Positions 24,883 to 34,520 are shown, counted from the first letter of the stretch. The stretch: 64,000 nucleotides of DNA from Mumia sp. Pv4-285 (GCF_041320275.1 NZ_CP162023.1:2418001-2482000), one strand, 5' to 3'. The notes: a model not told the origin generated them from the letters alone. Made by a program: numbers and translations.

Positions 24883-27717
24883 TCAGGCGACGCCGCGACG
24901 GTAGCCGGGGAGCAGCTCCTCGACGAGAGCGTGAGTGCGGGACGTCGCGCCCAGGGGCGACCCGTATGCAGCGATGGCTGCGAACATCTGGTCGGCGACG
25001 ACAGTCGCGTCGGCGCGCCCGCTGAAGCGGACGGCGAGCCGCATCGCGGCGCACCACAGCGTCTCGCTCGCCGGGAGCGCTGCCAGGCCCGCCAGGAGTG
25101 CGTCACGGGCGCCGGTGGCGTCGTCGACCGCGGTGCACTCGCTCGCCAGGGCAGACGACGTCATCTCGACGGCGAGTGCGATGTCCTCCTCGAGGCCGAG
25201 GTGGGCGAGCCAGGCGTAACGGCCCTGCGGGACGTCGGTGAACGCCGGGCCGCGGACCAACGACATGGCCGTACGGAGCGCAGGCACCCGCGCGCGGCTG
25301 TTGACCGCGCGGTTGAGGGCGGCGCGGAACCGGTCCCAGTCACAGGCGACGGCGGACCGACGCAGCGACCAGACCCCGGCCTCGGTGTTGAGCACCGGCT
25401 CGCCGGCCGCGGACGTACCGATCCACTCCGCGACCGCCGACAGGGTGGCGTCACGGGTCTCGGCGTCGACCCCACGTGGCCAGATCGCGGCGGTGAGGAC
25501 GTTGACGTGGACACCGTCCGGGTGGACCGCGAGGTAGGCCGCGATCTCGGTGAACAGCTCACGCCGCGCCTCGTCGATCGGACCGGGTGCGCGCACGACC
25601 ACGGGGCCGAGGAGATCGACGGAGACCACCACGGGCTCGTCGTCACCAGTCGCGAGGACGGCTTCCTCGACGACGAGCGCCTCGGCCAGTTCCTCGATCG
25701 GGACTGCTGCCGGCTCAGCGGGAAGCGTGAACAGTGCCGCGAGGCCACGGCAGGTCTCCGTGGACAGCTCCTGCGCGACGACGTCGATCGCCTGCGGGCC
25801 GCAGACGAGGCGCCCGTCGTCCGTCGCGGTCAGGCGGGCAGCGCCGTCCGGGCAGTCGCCCACCACGACGACCGCGACGGCGACCATCGGGTCGGCCGCC
25901 CACGCGTGCAGACGGGCGAGAGCCGCCGGGTCGGGGACGCCGGAGCAGACGACGAGCTGGAGACGCGTACGGCCGGGCTCGTCGCTCATGCGGCGCGCTG
26001 CCTGGATGGACTCCACGCCGTACGTCCGGCAGGTGGCGCGCTGGTCGTGCGCCACGTTGTCGAGCGCGTCGAGCGCACGGCCGATGTCGCTGACGGCATC
26101 GATGTTGCCGAGCGCGGAGACGTCGTCGGCGAAGCCCACGAGGGTGACGACGGGGGTGTCCGCCCACGGGTGGGTCGCGGTCTCGACCGCGAGGCTCATC
26201 GCGACGCCGCGCGCGACGACCGGATCTCCGCCGATCGAGACGACGCCGTCGTACGACTCCAGGTCGAGCAGCAGGACAGCCCCGTCGTCGCGGGTGCCTG
26301 CACAGACGAGCGCCGGCAGGGGCGAGGGTGCGTGCGAGGTCGTAGCGGTCTCTCGCGGGAGCACCCACGTCCGTGCGTCGCCTGAGCTCGTCCAGCCGGA
26401 CGGCAGCGCCTGCTCCGGCTCCGAGCGGAACGACACGACCAGACCATCGGACGACAGCGCCGCTCGCGCCAGCGGTGGCAGCGCACTCGCGTGCAGGCTG
26501 CGTACGGCGCCGGCGACCCACTGGGCGTCCGCAGGCGCGGCCTCGTTCCGCAGCCCTGCCTCGACGCGGGCTGCGATGTCGACCTGCGTCGAGCTGGTGG
26601 CGGACGAGCCGCGTGGGCGGTCGCCTCCGCCGCCGGGGTTCGACGCGCGGCGGCGACGCAGGCCGAGAAGGGCGCCCGCCAGAGCCAGACCACCGGCGAC
26701 ACCGAAGATCGGGGCCCAGCTGCCGAGCGACGCCGTCGCGGTGCTGTTGGCCTCCACCACGCCGCCCACCGCGCCACCGGCTCCGTCGGTCGCCGCGGCG
26801 TCGGTCGCGGCAGCGCCCGCCTTGCCTGCGCCGTCGGTGCTCGAGCCCGGGGCAGAGCTGGGAGCGGCGACGTCGTCGCGCGCCGCCTCGACGACCTTCA
26901 GGCCGGGACCGCGGGCGTCGTTCGGCATCTTCATGACCCAGCCCGGGTGGATCAGGTCGGGGTTGCTGAGCGTACGACCGTCCGGCTGGACGACGTTGCG
27001 GTTCATCGCGTAGATCTCCTTGTAGCGGAACCCGTCTCCCAGGTACCGCTCGGCGATGTCCCACAGCGTGTCGTAGTTGCGGTTGTTCGGCGGCTTGACG
27101 TCGTAGTACGTCGTCAGCTCGCCACCGCGCTGCTCGGCCTTCGTCGCACGCGACAGCTCGCTCGTGGCGGGCCTCTCGGCGTCGGCGGCCTTCGCGACGC
27201 GCTGCTTCGTCTCCGCGCTCTGAGAGCCGGCTGCGCGCTCGCTGCCGACGACCTGCTCGATCCCGACGGGACGGTGCTCGGGTGCCGGCACGGCTGCGCT
27301 CGCGGCGGGAGCGGCGATCGACGCGGTGCCCACCAGCAGCACGATCGTCGTCACCAGCTTGCGTGCGAGGGCCTGGGTGCCGATGCCTCCACCGGGGATC
27401 CTCGGCGCGAGGCCGCGGGCGCCCACCTCGGAGACGGCCTCGGCGAGCAGGCACACCACGAAGTGGAGCCACGCCAGCCACACGACGGCTGCGAGCACGT
27501 GGAGGAGGACGTCGGTCGTCAACGGCTGGGTCAGCCAGCCGACGTCGGGAACCTGCGAGGGCCAGGGCGCGCCGAACGCCGAGGCGAGGGCGACGGGGAC
27601 GCCGACCACCAGCGCGAGCGTCGCGACGAGAGCGATCAGCCCGCGGGCGACGTCACCACCGCGGCCGCCGTCCTGGGGCGTGACAGGGAGGCGGCTGCTG
27701 CGCTGGGTGGCGGTCAT
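24883..27717 (-). CDS. LysM domain membrane protein with C-terminal activator-type (BTAD) domain
   Basis: A 944-residue multidomain protein at the end of the Tad operon. Three hydrophobic segments occupy residues ~25-155. A LysM-like domain around 200-265 ([20 protein letters not shown], then [13 protein letters not shown]) should face the cell wall. Another helix sits near 334-352 ([21 protein letters not shown]), followed by a long cytoplasmic part. From about 690 onward ([16 protein letters not shown]) it resembles the winged-helix plus bacterial-transcriptional-activator repeat of SARP-like proteins. The combination suggests a cell-wall-tethered sensor or scaffold; function is inference. 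GAAGGAG precedes the ATG. Confidence 0.8.
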   Translation of the reverse strand: MTATQRSSRLPVTPQDGGRGGDVARGLIALVATLALVVGVPVALASAFGAPWPSQVPDVGWLTQPLTTDVLLHVLAAVVWLAWLHFVVCLLAEAVSEVGARGLAPRIPGGGIGTQALARKLVTTIVLLVGTASIAAPAASAAVPAPEHRPVGIEQVVGSERAAGSQSAETKQRVAKAADAERPATSELSRATKAEQRGGELTTYYDVKPPNNRNYDTLWDIAERYLGDGFRYKEIYAMNRNVVQPDGRTLSNPDLIHPGWVMKMPNDARGPGLKVVEAARDDVAAPSSAPGSSTDGAGKAGAAATDAAATDGAGGAVGGVVEANSTATASLGSWAPIFGVAGGLALAGALLGLRRRRASNPGGGGDRPRGSSATSSTQVDIAARVEAGLRNEAAPADAQWVAGAVRSLHASALPPLARAALSSDGLVVSFRSEPEQALPSGWTSSGDARTWVLPRETATTSHAPSPLPALVCAGTRDDGAVLLLDLESYDGVVSIGGDPVVARGVAMSLAVETATHPWADTPVVTLVGFADDVSALGNIDAVSDIGRALDALDNVAHDQRATCRTYGVESIQAARRMSDEPGRTRLQLVVCSGVPDPAALARLHAWAADPMVAVAVVVVGDCPDGAARLTATDDGRLVCGPQAIDVVAQELSTETCRGLAALFTLPAEPAAVPIEELAEALVVEEAVLATGDDEPVVVSVDLLGPVVVRAPGPIDEARRELFTEIAAYLAVHPDGVHVNVLTAAIWPRGVDAETRDATLSAVAEWIGTSAAGEPVLNTEAGVWSLRRSAVACDWDRFRAALNRAVNSRARVPALRTAMSLVRGPAFTDVPQGRYAWLAHLGLEEDIALAVEMTSSALASECTAVDDATGARDALLAGLAALPASETLWCAAMRLAVRFSGRADATVVADQMFAAIAAYGSPLGATSRTHALVEELLPGYRRGVA

Positions 27718-27757
27718 CGCGTCGCTCCTTCGGGGTGTCGTACGGATCGGGTGGGGG

Positions 27758-28810
27758 TCAGAAGAGCACGATCGGTGGCTCGTTGGGGGCCTGGACCTCT
27801 TGGACCGGCAGCGGCTGCGTCGCGCTCATCTCGAAGCCGTTGCCGAGCTCCTGCATCGCGTCGCCGAACCCGTAGGTGATCCGCCAGTGCACGGTGACGG
27901 TGACGGGGTAGGCGGAGACGTAGACCTGCGGCATCGCGGGGGCATCCGCGTCGGCGAACGCGGCCGCCGTCGCCGACGAGCGGGTGAAGGTGATCTTGCA
28001 GTCCGACGGCTGGTCGGCCACGGACTTGCCGGGCTCGTAGACGAGCTGGTCGGGCGTGCAGGTGATCGGCTCCATGTCGGTCTGGTGCGGATCGATGACG
28101 ACCTCGGTCGCCTCAGCGACCATGCGGAGCCCGCGTCCCGGCAGCGTCACCTCGCGGTACGGGTCGCCGAGCGGGGCACCGGCACCCTCGGCCACGGGGT
28201 CGCCGGACTCTGGATCGACCCAGGCGAACGTGAAGAACGTCGGGTAGCCCACGACAGGAACGGTCGACGGCTTCGGGCGCATGACCGGCACGGGCAGCGC
28301 TGTGTCATCACCGGTCACCCGGTTCCACAAGAACGTCATGAGCGGGTTGTCAGGCGGTGTGATGTCCGCATCGTTCGGGACCCACTCGAGCGAGATCGTC
28401 AGATGCATCTGGCGGCCGCCGGCGTAGGTGTCCCAGTTGACGTTCTCGATGCACCGCTTCTGCAGGAACCGTCCCTCGTCAGGGTTCGGGTTCCGAGGGA
28501 CCTCGATCCATGCTGGGGGGTTCTCGTACCGGCACGGCACGAACTCTTCGCCGCCGAATCTCACCCGGAGGGTCTCGTTGCTTCCGCCGCCACTCGCGCA
28601 GTACGACCCCATGCCGGTGCCGCTCGCGTAGACGGTGCAGTCCCTGATCTGGGCCTGCTGCGGAGGTGACGACGGTGGCGCGGTCGTGCCACTAGGGGCA
28701 GGAGCTCCTCCCCCTCCACCGAACTCGTCGGCAGCCGCAGGCACGGATGCTGTCATCAGGGAGGCTAGGAGGGCCGTCGCGACCAGCGCGCGGATTCGCA
28801 GAGTGGCCAT
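27758..28810 (-). CDS. secreted protein of unknown function in the Tad operon
   Basis: About 350 residues with a Sec signal peptide (RIRALVATALLASLMTASVPAAADE; cleavage probably after AAA). A Gly/Pro-rich linker and a Cys-containing domain (IRDCTVYASGTGMGSYC, VPCRYENPPAWIEVP, KRCIENVNWDTY, ITCTPDQL, SDCKITF) follow. The several cysteines suggest disulphide bonds outside the cell. I recognise no family. The ATG overlaps the stop of the upstream lipoprotein gene; an adjacent GTG at 28813 would add one residue. Its position suggests a surface or accessory role for the pilus. Confidence 0.75.
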   Translation of the reverse strand: MATLRIRALVATALLASLMTASVPAAADEFGGGGGAPAPSGTTAPPSSPPQQAQIRDCTVYASGTGMGSYCASGGGSNETLRVRFGGEEFVPCRYENPPAWIEVPRNPNPDEGRFLQKRCIENVNWDTYAGGRQMHLTISLEWVPNDADITPPDNPLMTFLWNRVTGDDTALPVPVMRPKPSTVPVVGYPTFFTFAWVDPESGDPVAEGAGAPLGDPYREVTLPGRGLRMVAEATEVVIDPHQTDMEPITCTPDQLVYEPGKSVADQPSDCKITFTRSSATAAAFADADAPAMPQVYVSAYPVTVTVHWRITYGFGDAMQELGNGFEMSATQPLPVQEVQAPNEPPIVLF

Positions 28811-29421
28811 CACGGCGCCTTCCGTGCGCAGGTACCGTCATCCGCTGCCGAGGCAACCTGCCACCCTTGGCCTGTGCTGACCAGGGTGAGCTTGAGATCC
28901 TGCCAGCGCCGACCGGTGTTCTGGACATTCACATTGTCGGACTTGCGTCGCCAGTCCACCGACGGGTTCCACCGGCAAAGGTGGGCGGTCGCCTTCTTGC
29001 CCGAGCCTTCGAGCGACTCGAGGTGCACGATCGGTCGCGGCGAAACGGTCCAGTTGTTGGCCTTAGCCTTAGCGATGCCGCTGGCGATCACGCGCTGCAG
29101 GTCCTTATTGAGGGCCACTCGCAGCTCGGCCGGTGTCTGGCGCGCAGTCCACGCGTAAGCGCTTCCGGCGACGAAGGTTTTGATGGCAGCGACACGGGGG
29201 TCGCTCGCGTTGCCACCGGTGAAGGTCATCGCGATGCCCGGGAACGGGTTGGCGGGAGCCGTGGTCGTTGGGGTCGGCGAGGGCGTCGGCGACGGTGTCT
29301 CGCTCGTGGCCACGGTGGTCGGGGACGGCGTCGGATCAGCCTTCGCCGTGTCCTTGCCGTCGCTGCAGCCCGCGAGGGCAAGCGTCGCCGCCGCCGCGGT
29401 CAGGATCCAACGCAGCTGCAC
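28810..29421 (-). CDS. lipoprotein of unknown function in the Tad operon
   Basis: A 203-residue protein with lipobox LAGC (Cys19), then a Thr/Pro/Ser-rich linker (TPSPTPTTTAPANPF) of the kind that spans the cell wall. A C-terminal domain of ~130 residues has ELRVALNKDLQRVIASGIAK and a single pair of cysteines (HLCRWN, GTCARK). I do not recognise the domain. The GTG at 29421 is inferred from the signal peptide; the frame is open far upstream but that region lacks a credible start. It lies 113 bp from the TadG-like gene and overlaps the next gene by 1 nt. Confidence 0.72.
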   Translation of the reverse strand: MQLRWILTAAAATLALAGCSDGKDTAKADPTPSPTTVATSETPSPTPSPTPTTTAPANPFPGIAMTFTGGNASDPRVAAIKTFVAGSAYAWTARQTPAELRVALNKDLQRVIASGIAKAKANNWTVSPRPIVHLESLEGSGKKATAHLCRWNPSVDWRRKSDNVNVQNTGRRWQDLKLTLVSTGQGWQVASAADDGTCARKAP

Positions 29422-29534
29422 TCCCGAGACCTTTCTGCGTACGTTCTGGAAAAAGCGTGACCGATCCGCACGATATCGGCTATTGGGCTCACCGTGAAAC
29501 CCCCATCGATTGGGCCTGTGCATATTGGAAGGTC

Positions 29535-30326
29535 TCATGGCTGCTCGTCCTGGGCCGGCGGGCAGGTAGGCAGAGTGTTCTCGGGAGTCTTCGGATCGTC
29601 GGGGTTCTTCGGATCGTCGGGGTTCTTCGGATCGTCGGGGTTCTTCGGATCCTCCGGATTCTTCGGATCGTCCGGATTCTTCGGATCGTCCGGCTTGCCC
29701 GGCTTGTCGTCGTCCTCGTCGGCCTCCACGCACTCTTCGATCGGCGACGGAGAAGGCGGGTCGAACTTGGTGATCGGCAGCCCACCTCCGTCATCCTCGC
29801 CACCCCCCGGCGGAGCGACCGACGGCGGCTCGAGGGTGCTCAGCTTCGAGTCGTCGGGGGCGTCGATGCCGGACACCGGGCGCGCCTGCGCGACCCCTGT
29901 CGCCGTCAGGGAGTCTCGGCCGATCATGCCGATGACGATGGCCGAGCGAGAGACCTCGGTCTCGACCTCGACGGCATACAGCGACGTGCCGTTGATGACG
30001 ACGTCGCGGATGGCAGGGCTGCAGCGCACCAAGGTCGCGTCGCTGGCCCGCGCCTGCTCGCAGTACTGCTGGGCGGCTGAGAGCGCCGCGGAGGTGACGA
30101 GGTCGAGCGACGGGTCTGCGACGTTCACGGCCTGGGCACCGGCGCGGGCGGCCTCCTGGGCGTACGCGATCGCGATGCCCTTGGCGTTGAGCTGGCGCCC
30201 ACCATCGATCACGAGACCGGCGAGCAGGAGCAGCCCCACGCTGACGATGACGACGAAAGGGGCCACCGACCCGGCCTCGTCGCGCGCCGCGGTGAGTCGG
30301 GCGCGCCAACGCGTACGGAGGCTCAT
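29535..30326 (-). CDS. TadG-like pilus assembly protein with an acidic Pro-rich repeat tail
   Basis: A 263-residue protein. A basic N-terminus and one hydrophobic segment (GSVAPFVVIVSVGLLLLAGLVIDGG) are typical of TadG/TadE-like pseudopilins. A domain of about 110 residues with a Cys pair (QYCEQAR, VRCSPAI) follows. The last ~90 residues are a low-complexity extracellular tail containing six copies of DDPKNP (one EDPKNP, one DDPKTP). The ATG overlaps the stop of the upstream TadE-like gene (ATGA). A role in the minor pilin complex is inferred from the neighbours. The 113-bp gap downstream shows no clear hairpin. Confidence 0.8.
   Translation of the reverse strand: MSLRTRWRARLTAARDEAGSVAPFVVIVSVGLLLLAGLVIDGGRQLNAKGIAIAYAQEAARAGAQAVNVADPSLDLVTSAALSAAQQYCEQARASDATLVRCSPAIRDVVINGTSLYAVEVETEVSRSAIVIGMIGRDSLTATGVAQARPVSGIDAPDDSKLSTLEPPSVAPPGGGEDDGGGLPITKFDPPSPSPIEECVEADEDDDKPGKPDDPKNPDDPKNPEDPKNPDDPKNPDDPKNPDDPKTPENTLPTCPPAQDEQP
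29583..29690 (-). repeat. six 18-bp tandem repeats inside the TadG-like gene
   Basis: Six consecutive 18-bp units encode DDPKNP (the last-encoded one DDPKTP, one EDPKNP). The unit reads GGTTCTTCGGATCGTCGG on the plus strand. Copy number is a multiple of whole codons, so expansion or contraction would keep the frame. Confidence 0.92.
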
Positions 30327-30784
30327 CGGTACCCCCTGTAGCGGTCGAGCGGGCTCGTGAACGAACGCTCCACGTCGATGTCCCAGAACGGGAAGAAGCT
30401 CAGGTCGCCGGTGCTCAGCGTGCAGGACACGGTCACCGTGACCGACGCGACCTCGTCGATGTCGTCGGGGTCCGGCACGACGAACGCCTTGCCGTTGAGG
30501 ATCGGCGTGCCGGCGCTCGCGGTGTCTCGGCAGCTCTCGGGCGCATCGTCCATCGTCGAGGCGACCGTCTGCGTCGCGATCTGGCCGACGGCGGTGCGGT
30601 CGTTCTGCGCCGTCGCGGCACGGGCCGCGTCCCGTGCGGCCTGGTCGACCAGGTTCTCCGCCTGGGCGTACCGGGCGAACGCGACGATGAGCATCATCAG
30701 CATCATCACGAACGGCGCAAGGATCACCAGCTCGAGGCTCGACGCTCCCGCCTCACCACGTCGCTCCCCCAGCCGCGCTCTCAA
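30323..30784 (-). CDS. TadE-like pseudopilin
   Basis: A 153-residue protein with a class-III-type prepilin N-terminus: basic leader RARLGERRGEAGASSLELV followed by a hydrophobic helix (ILAPFVMMLMMLIVAFARYA). The Glu of SLEL lies at the expected +5 position after a Gly. The start is a TTG overlapping the stop codon of the preceding gene (TTGA), with GGGGTG upstream. TadE and TadF pseudopilins are processed by the prepilin peptidase and are needed for Flp pilus assembly. Confidence 0.88.
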   Translation of the reverse strand: MRARLGERRGEAGASSLELVILAPFVMMLMMLIVAFARYAQAENLVDQAARDAARAATAQNDRTAVGQIATQTVASTMDDAPESCRDTASAGTPILNGKAFVVPDPDDIDEVASVTVTVSCTLSTGDLSFFPFWDIDVERSFTSPLDRYRGYR

Positions 30785-31200
30785 GGTGCACCCCGCGGAT
30801 CGACGCGGAACTGCTCCAGCGTCGCGTCGGCGGACTGCACGACGGTGACACGCCCGCCGAGCGGCAGGACCGCCTCACCTTGCACGACCATCGTCACCCT
30901 GCCGGTCGTCTCGTCGATCGTGCCGTCGGCGTTCACACCGTCGAGGCGCCCGAGCTTCGCGGCGTACCCGACGCTGAGCTCCTCGGCACGCCCGAGGTAC
31001 GAGTCGGCGTTGGGGTTGTCGCCGGCCAGGCGGAGGTACGAGACGCCCTCGCGTGCGGCCGTCTGGGCGACGTTGCGGGCGTACATGTAGAGCCCGACCT
31101 GGATCGTCGCGAAGACGAGCAGGAGGAGGACTGGCGCGATGATCGCGAACTCGACCGCGCTCGCCCCCCGCTCGCCTCGCCGCCGGCGGAGCGCCCTCAG
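30781..31200 (-). CDS. TadE family pseudopilin, start codon apparently CTG
   Basis: About 139 residues: a short basic leader RRRRGERGASAVEFAIIAPV with Glu at +5 after the Gly cleavage site, a transmembrane helix (VLLLLVFATIQVGLYMYA), and NVAQTAAREGVSYLRLAG, the conserved TadE pattern. No ATG, GTG or TTG lies in frame between the Flp stop codon and the leader. The CTG at 31200 overlaps that stop (CTGA) and is the most economical start. The nearest GTG (31299) would overlap flp by 100 nt. Gene identity is firm; the start is not. Confidence 0.82.
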   Translation of the reverse strand: MRALRRRRGERGASAVEFAIIAPVLLLLVFATIQVGLYMYARNVAQTAAREGVSYLRLAGDNPNADSYLGRAEELSVGYAAKLGRLDGVNADGTIDETTGRVTMVVQGEAVLPLGGRVTVVQSADATLEQFRVDPRGAP

Positions 31201-31406
31201 CCCTGGTTGATCTCGTTGATGTTGTCCTGCACGACGTTGGTGATCGCCGCTCCGATCAGGAGTGCGGCCGCCACCACGATGGCCGAGATGATCGCCCACT
31301 CGACGGCCGACGCCCCTGCCTCCGAGCGCCCCTCGCGACGTGCGCGAGCGGCCGCGGCGCGAACCTGCCCGATCAGCATCTGGGCGGCCAGAACCTGTGA
31401 ATACAT
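31197..31406 (-). CDS. flp: Flp-type pilin
   Basis: A 69-residue protein: long basic leader (MYSQVLAAQMLIGQVRAAAA), processing site GASAVEWAII with Glu at +5 after the glycine, and one hydrophobic helix (IISAIVVAAALLIGAAI) with a short polar tail. This is the structure of the Flp major pilin subunit. GGAGAGGAA precedes the ATG by 5 nt; longer in-frame starts upstream are not supported. It lies 26 bp after tadC and is coupled to the TadE gene that follows. Confidence 0.9.
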   Translation of the reverse strand: MYSQVLAAQMLIGQVRAAAARARREGRSEAGASAVEWAIISAIVVAAALLIGAAITNVVQDNINEINQG

Positions 31407-31432
31407 GTGTTTCCTCTCCTTGCTGCACGACG

Positions 31433-32326
31433 TCACCCGAGCTTCGACACCGCGGGATAGGCCAGGAATACCAAGAATGCGACGCACATCAACAGCTGCG
31501 CCACCAGCATCGACTGCGAGCTCTCACCGGCAGCGCCCTCGATGTCGGCCAGCTCGCGGCGCCGCATGCTGTTAGCCCGCGCGAGAAGACTCTCACGGAT
31601 GCGGGCGCCTTCGTCACCGGCCAGCCCCAACGTCGACGCAAGGTCGCGCAGCTCGTCGACGCCGAGCTGCTGCCCGAGCGCGGCGATGCCCTCCCACGGG
31701 GTGCGTCCTGACAGGCGCGCGTTGGTGATGGCCTCCCGGATCCGGACCATCGCCCAGTGGTCACCCACGGTCGACGCGGCCATCAGGGCCTCGGGGAGAC
31801 CGCGGCCACCGGCGAGGTTCATCGCAACCAGGTCGAGGAACGAGCCGGTGACGTGACGGAAGTCGCGGCGGCGCTTCTCGGCCTCGCTATGGAGCTGGAG
31901 GTCGGGGAGGAAGAAGGCACCGGCGGCGAGCAGCAGCGACACGACGGCAGGGATGCCGAGCGGGTCGTAGCCGAGCAGCGTGAACACCATCGGGAACCAC
32001 ACCAGCGCTGCGAGGGCGAGCAGCAGCTTGGTGCCGAGGTGCTGCGCGAAGGGTCGGTCGACCACGGCCAGGTCGGCGCGGGTTCGCGTGAACGACCAGC
32101 CTCGAGCGTCGACCTCGTCCTCGAACCGCTCCCCCACCGCTCCGCGCCACCGGTCGATCAGGTCCGACTTGCCGGACCCGTCGGACGGCCGAGGCCGTGC
32201 GCGTCTCTTGGCGCCGTCGACACGGGCGAGCGTCGCCGCGACCCCTGGGACAGGTCGGACGTTCATCCGGACGAGGATCAGGATCCCCGCTCCGATGGCG
32301 GCGCCGGCGAGCAGTGCGAGCGTCAT
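31433..32326 (-). CDS. tadC: TadC-like type II secretion F family protein
   Basis: A 297-residue membrane protein with about four transmembrane helices and a GSPII_F (T2SSF) domain. Visible are HVTGSFLDLVAMNLAGGRGLPEAL, the amphipathic WEGIAALGQQLGVDELRDLA and a C-terminal MLVAQLLMCVAFLVFLAYPA helix. TadB and TadC form the inner-membrane platform of the Flp pilus machine. Its ATG overlaps the tadB stop by 4 nt (ATGA); a longer in-frame start was rejected on that basis. Confidence 0.92.
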   Translation of the reverse strand: MTLALLAGAAIGAGILILVRMNVRPVPGVAATLARVDGAKRRARPRPSDGSGKSDLIDRWRGAVGERFEDEVDARGWSFTRTRADLAVVDRPFAQHLGTKLLLALAALVWFPMVFTLLGYDPLGIPAVVSLLLAAGAFFLPDLQLHSEAEKRRRDFRHVTGSFLDLVAMNLAGGRGLPEALMAASTVGDHWAMVRIREAITNARLSGRTPWEGIAALGQQLGVDELRDLASTLGLAGDEGARIRESLLARANSMRRRELADIEGAAGESSQSMLVAQLLMCVAFLVFLAYPAVSKLG

Positions 32327-33213
32327 GCGCCCACCGCCTGGCGGGCGTCGCGCGCCCGGGTCGGCTGAGCGGCGATGAGGAACCGCTCGGGCTGATCGAC
32401 ACCGGACAGTCGGCGCATCCACATCACGGCCGCGCCGAACATCGCCAGCACCGCCGCGAGGACCAGCTGACCGACGAAACTGCCGTACGGCTCGACGTAC
32501 TCGGGGTTGAACAGGACAAGAGCGCCGGCGACGACGACGATCACGCCGACCACGATCTGGACGCTGCGGCGCGTGCTGCGGCGGCTCGACTCCACGCGCC
32601 GGCGTACGTCCAGCTCGGCGCGGGCGGACTCGGCGAGCGCCGACAGCACCTCACGGAGGCCGGGGCCGCGCAGGCGCGCGTTGAGCACGAGCGCCGCGAC
32701 TGCGACGTCGGCGGACGGGTCGTCGAGGTCGTCCGCGAAGCGCATCAGCGCGTCAGGCAGCGGCTCGCGCACCCGCAGTCGGTCGACGAGAAGGTTGAGC
32801 GCGGGCCGGATGGACGGCGCAGCGTTCTTCGCCGTCGCCGGGATCGCCTGCTCGAGGCCCACCGCACCGGCGATCGTGTCGCGCAACGACTCGATCCAGT
32901 TGGCGAGGCCCTCAGCGCGGGTGATCGCCTCACGTTCGGCCCGACCACCACCGAGCAGCCGGTCCCAGAGGACGACGACCGCTCCCACGACCACGGCGAG
33001 GACGATCCAGCGCGTGACGACGAGGGTGACGGCGAACGCCACGACACCGGCGATGGTCAGGGTCTTCTGGCGCTCGGAGCGTTTCGCGCTCGACTTGCGC
33101 CGCAGCATCGTCGGCTGCGGAGGGCGACGACGCAGCGCGAGCACCAGCATCAGACCGCCGACGCCCACCAGGGCGCCCGCGGTCAGTGCCAGCGGCACAC
33201 GCAGCTCTTCCAT
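32323..33213 (-). CDS. tadB: TadB-like type II secretion F family protein
   Basis: A 296-residue inner-membrane platform protein of the GSPII_F family. It has helices near residues 5-25 and 50-85 and two at the C-terminus (IVVGVIVVVAGALVLFNPEYV and LVLAAVLAMFGAAVMWMRRL). The cytoplasmic domain contains WIESLRDTIAGAVGLEQAI and LRGPGLREVLSALAESARAEL. The ATG at 33213 shares one base with the tadA stop (TGATG). It partners with TadC. Confidence 0.92.
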   Translation of the reverse strand: MEELRVPLALTAGALVGVGGLMLVLALRRRPPQPTMLRRKSSAKRSERQKTLTIAGVVAFAVTLVVTRWIVLAVVVGAVVVLWDRLLGGGRAEREAITRAEGLANWIESLRDTIAGAVGLEQAIPATAKNAAPSIRPALNLLVDRLRVREPLPDALMRFADDLDDPSADVAVAALVLNARLRGPGLREVLSALAESARAELDVRRRVESSRRSTRRSVQIVVGVIVVVAGALVLFNPEYVEPYGSFVGQLVLAAVLAMFGAAVMWMRRLSGVDQPERFLIAAQPTRARDARQAVGA

Positions 33214-34520
33214 CACCAGCCGCCTCCGTGCACGGCCGGGTCGTAGCCGTGCTGGGCCAGCTCGTCGGCGCACGAGATCGGCGCGTGGGCGACCGCCCGC
33301 CCCTGGCCGTCAGGAGCGAACACCTCGGACGACAGCACCTGCGCGTCGAAGCCGACGACCTCGCGGATGCTCTCCACGACACGGGCCTGGGTGCCACCGA
33401 GGTGGGCGTCGTTGTGCTTGCGCATGAACACGACGAAGTCGAGAGCGCCCGCGACGAGCAGGTGGGTCGCCTCGACGGGGAGCCGCTCACGGGCCTGGAG
33501 GGCGTACGTGGCGATGCGGTTGAACACCTCGACGGACGAGTTCGCGTGGATCGTCGACAGCGACCCGTCGTTGCCCTGGCTCATCGCGTTGAGCATCGTG
33601 ACGATCTCGTCGCCGAGGACCTCGCCGACGATCACGCGCGACGGGTTCATGCGCAGCGACCGGCGGACGAGCTCGGCCATGGTGACGCCGCCGAGGCCCT
33701 CCGAGTTCGGGAGACGTTCCTCGAAGCCGACGACGTTCGGGTGCAGGTCGGCGGTCTCGCCGAGGCCGAGCTCGAGGGCCCGCTCGACGGTGATGATGCG
33801 CTCGTGCGGCGGGATCTCGTTGGCGAGCGCCCGCAGCATCGTCGTCTTGCCGGAGTTCGTGGCGCCGGCGATCATGATGTTCTTGCGGGCGGCCACCGCG
33901 GCCTTCAGGAACTCGGCGACGTCGGGCGTCATCGTCTCGTTGCCGACGAGGTCGTCGAGGAAGACCTTCTGCATGCGGGCCTTGCGGATCGAGACCGACG
34001 GCCGCGCGCACACGTTCATCACGGCCGACAGGCGCGAGCCGTCGGGCAGCCGCAGGTCGAGCTGCGGGTTGGCAGAGTCGAACGGGCGGCTCGACAGGCC
34101 CGAGTGGGCGCCGAGGACCTGGATGAGCTCGACGAGCTCCTCGTCGTTCTCGGCGACGGGAGGATGGCGCTCCTCGCTGCCGTCGCCGTACTGCACGAAG
34201 ACCTGGTCGCAGCCGTTGATGTCGATGTTCTCGACCTCGGGGTCGTCGAGCAGGGGCTGGAGCCGGCCGACGCCGAACAGCGCCGAGTGGATCGCACCGG
34301 CGAGCTCGGCCTCGACGTCCGGCTGGAGCGGAGTCCTGCCCTCGGCCATCTCGTAGCGGGCGTGGTCCTCGAGGACCTGCACGATCAGCGACCGTGCGTA
34401 CTCGCGCTCGTCGTCGGTCGACATCGCCGCGAGACCCGCGAGCTGGTCGCGGCGACGCTGCTCGTTGAGCCGGTCGGCGACCTGGCCGCGGAGCGTACGG
34501 ACGAGTCCGTGGTCGATCAT
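33213..34520 (-). CDS. tadA: TadA/CpaF family secretion ATPase
   Basis: A 435-residue hexameric motor ATPase. The N-terminal domain (residues ~1-150) is followed by a RecA-like domain with Walker A GATNSGKT (219-226). The Asp box and Walker B region is GGVTMAELVRRSLRMNPSRVIVGEV, and GNDGSLSTIHANS carries the conserved His. It powers Flp pilus extension through TadB and TadC. The ATG at 34520 overlaps the stop of the CpaE-like gene (ATGA). No separate retraction ATPase is visible. Confidence 0.96.
   Translation of the reverse strand: MIDHGLVRTLRGQVADRLNEQRRRDQLAGLAAMSTDDEREYARSLIVQVLEDHARYEMAEGRTPLQPDVEAELAGAIHSALFGVGRLQPLLDDPEVENIDINGCDQVFVQYGDGSEERHPPVAENDEELVELIQVLGAHSGLSSRPFDSANPQLDLRLPDGSRLSAVMNVCARPSVSIRKARMQKVFLDDLVGNETMTPDVAEFLKAAVAARKNIMIAGATNSGKTTMLRALANEIPPHERIITVERALELGLGETADLHPNVVGFEERLPNSEGLGGVTMAELVRRSLRMNPSRVIVGEVLGDEIVTMLNAMSQGNDGSLSTIHANSSVEVFNRIATYALQARERLPVEATHLLVAGALDFVVFMRKHNDAHLGGTQARVVESIREVVGFDAQVLSSEVFAPDGQGRAVAHAPISCADELAQHGYDPAVHGGGW

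Noticed and set aside
29583-29690. CRISPR-like short repeats
   Set aside because: They are in-frame coding repeats of the TadG-like protein without spacers.
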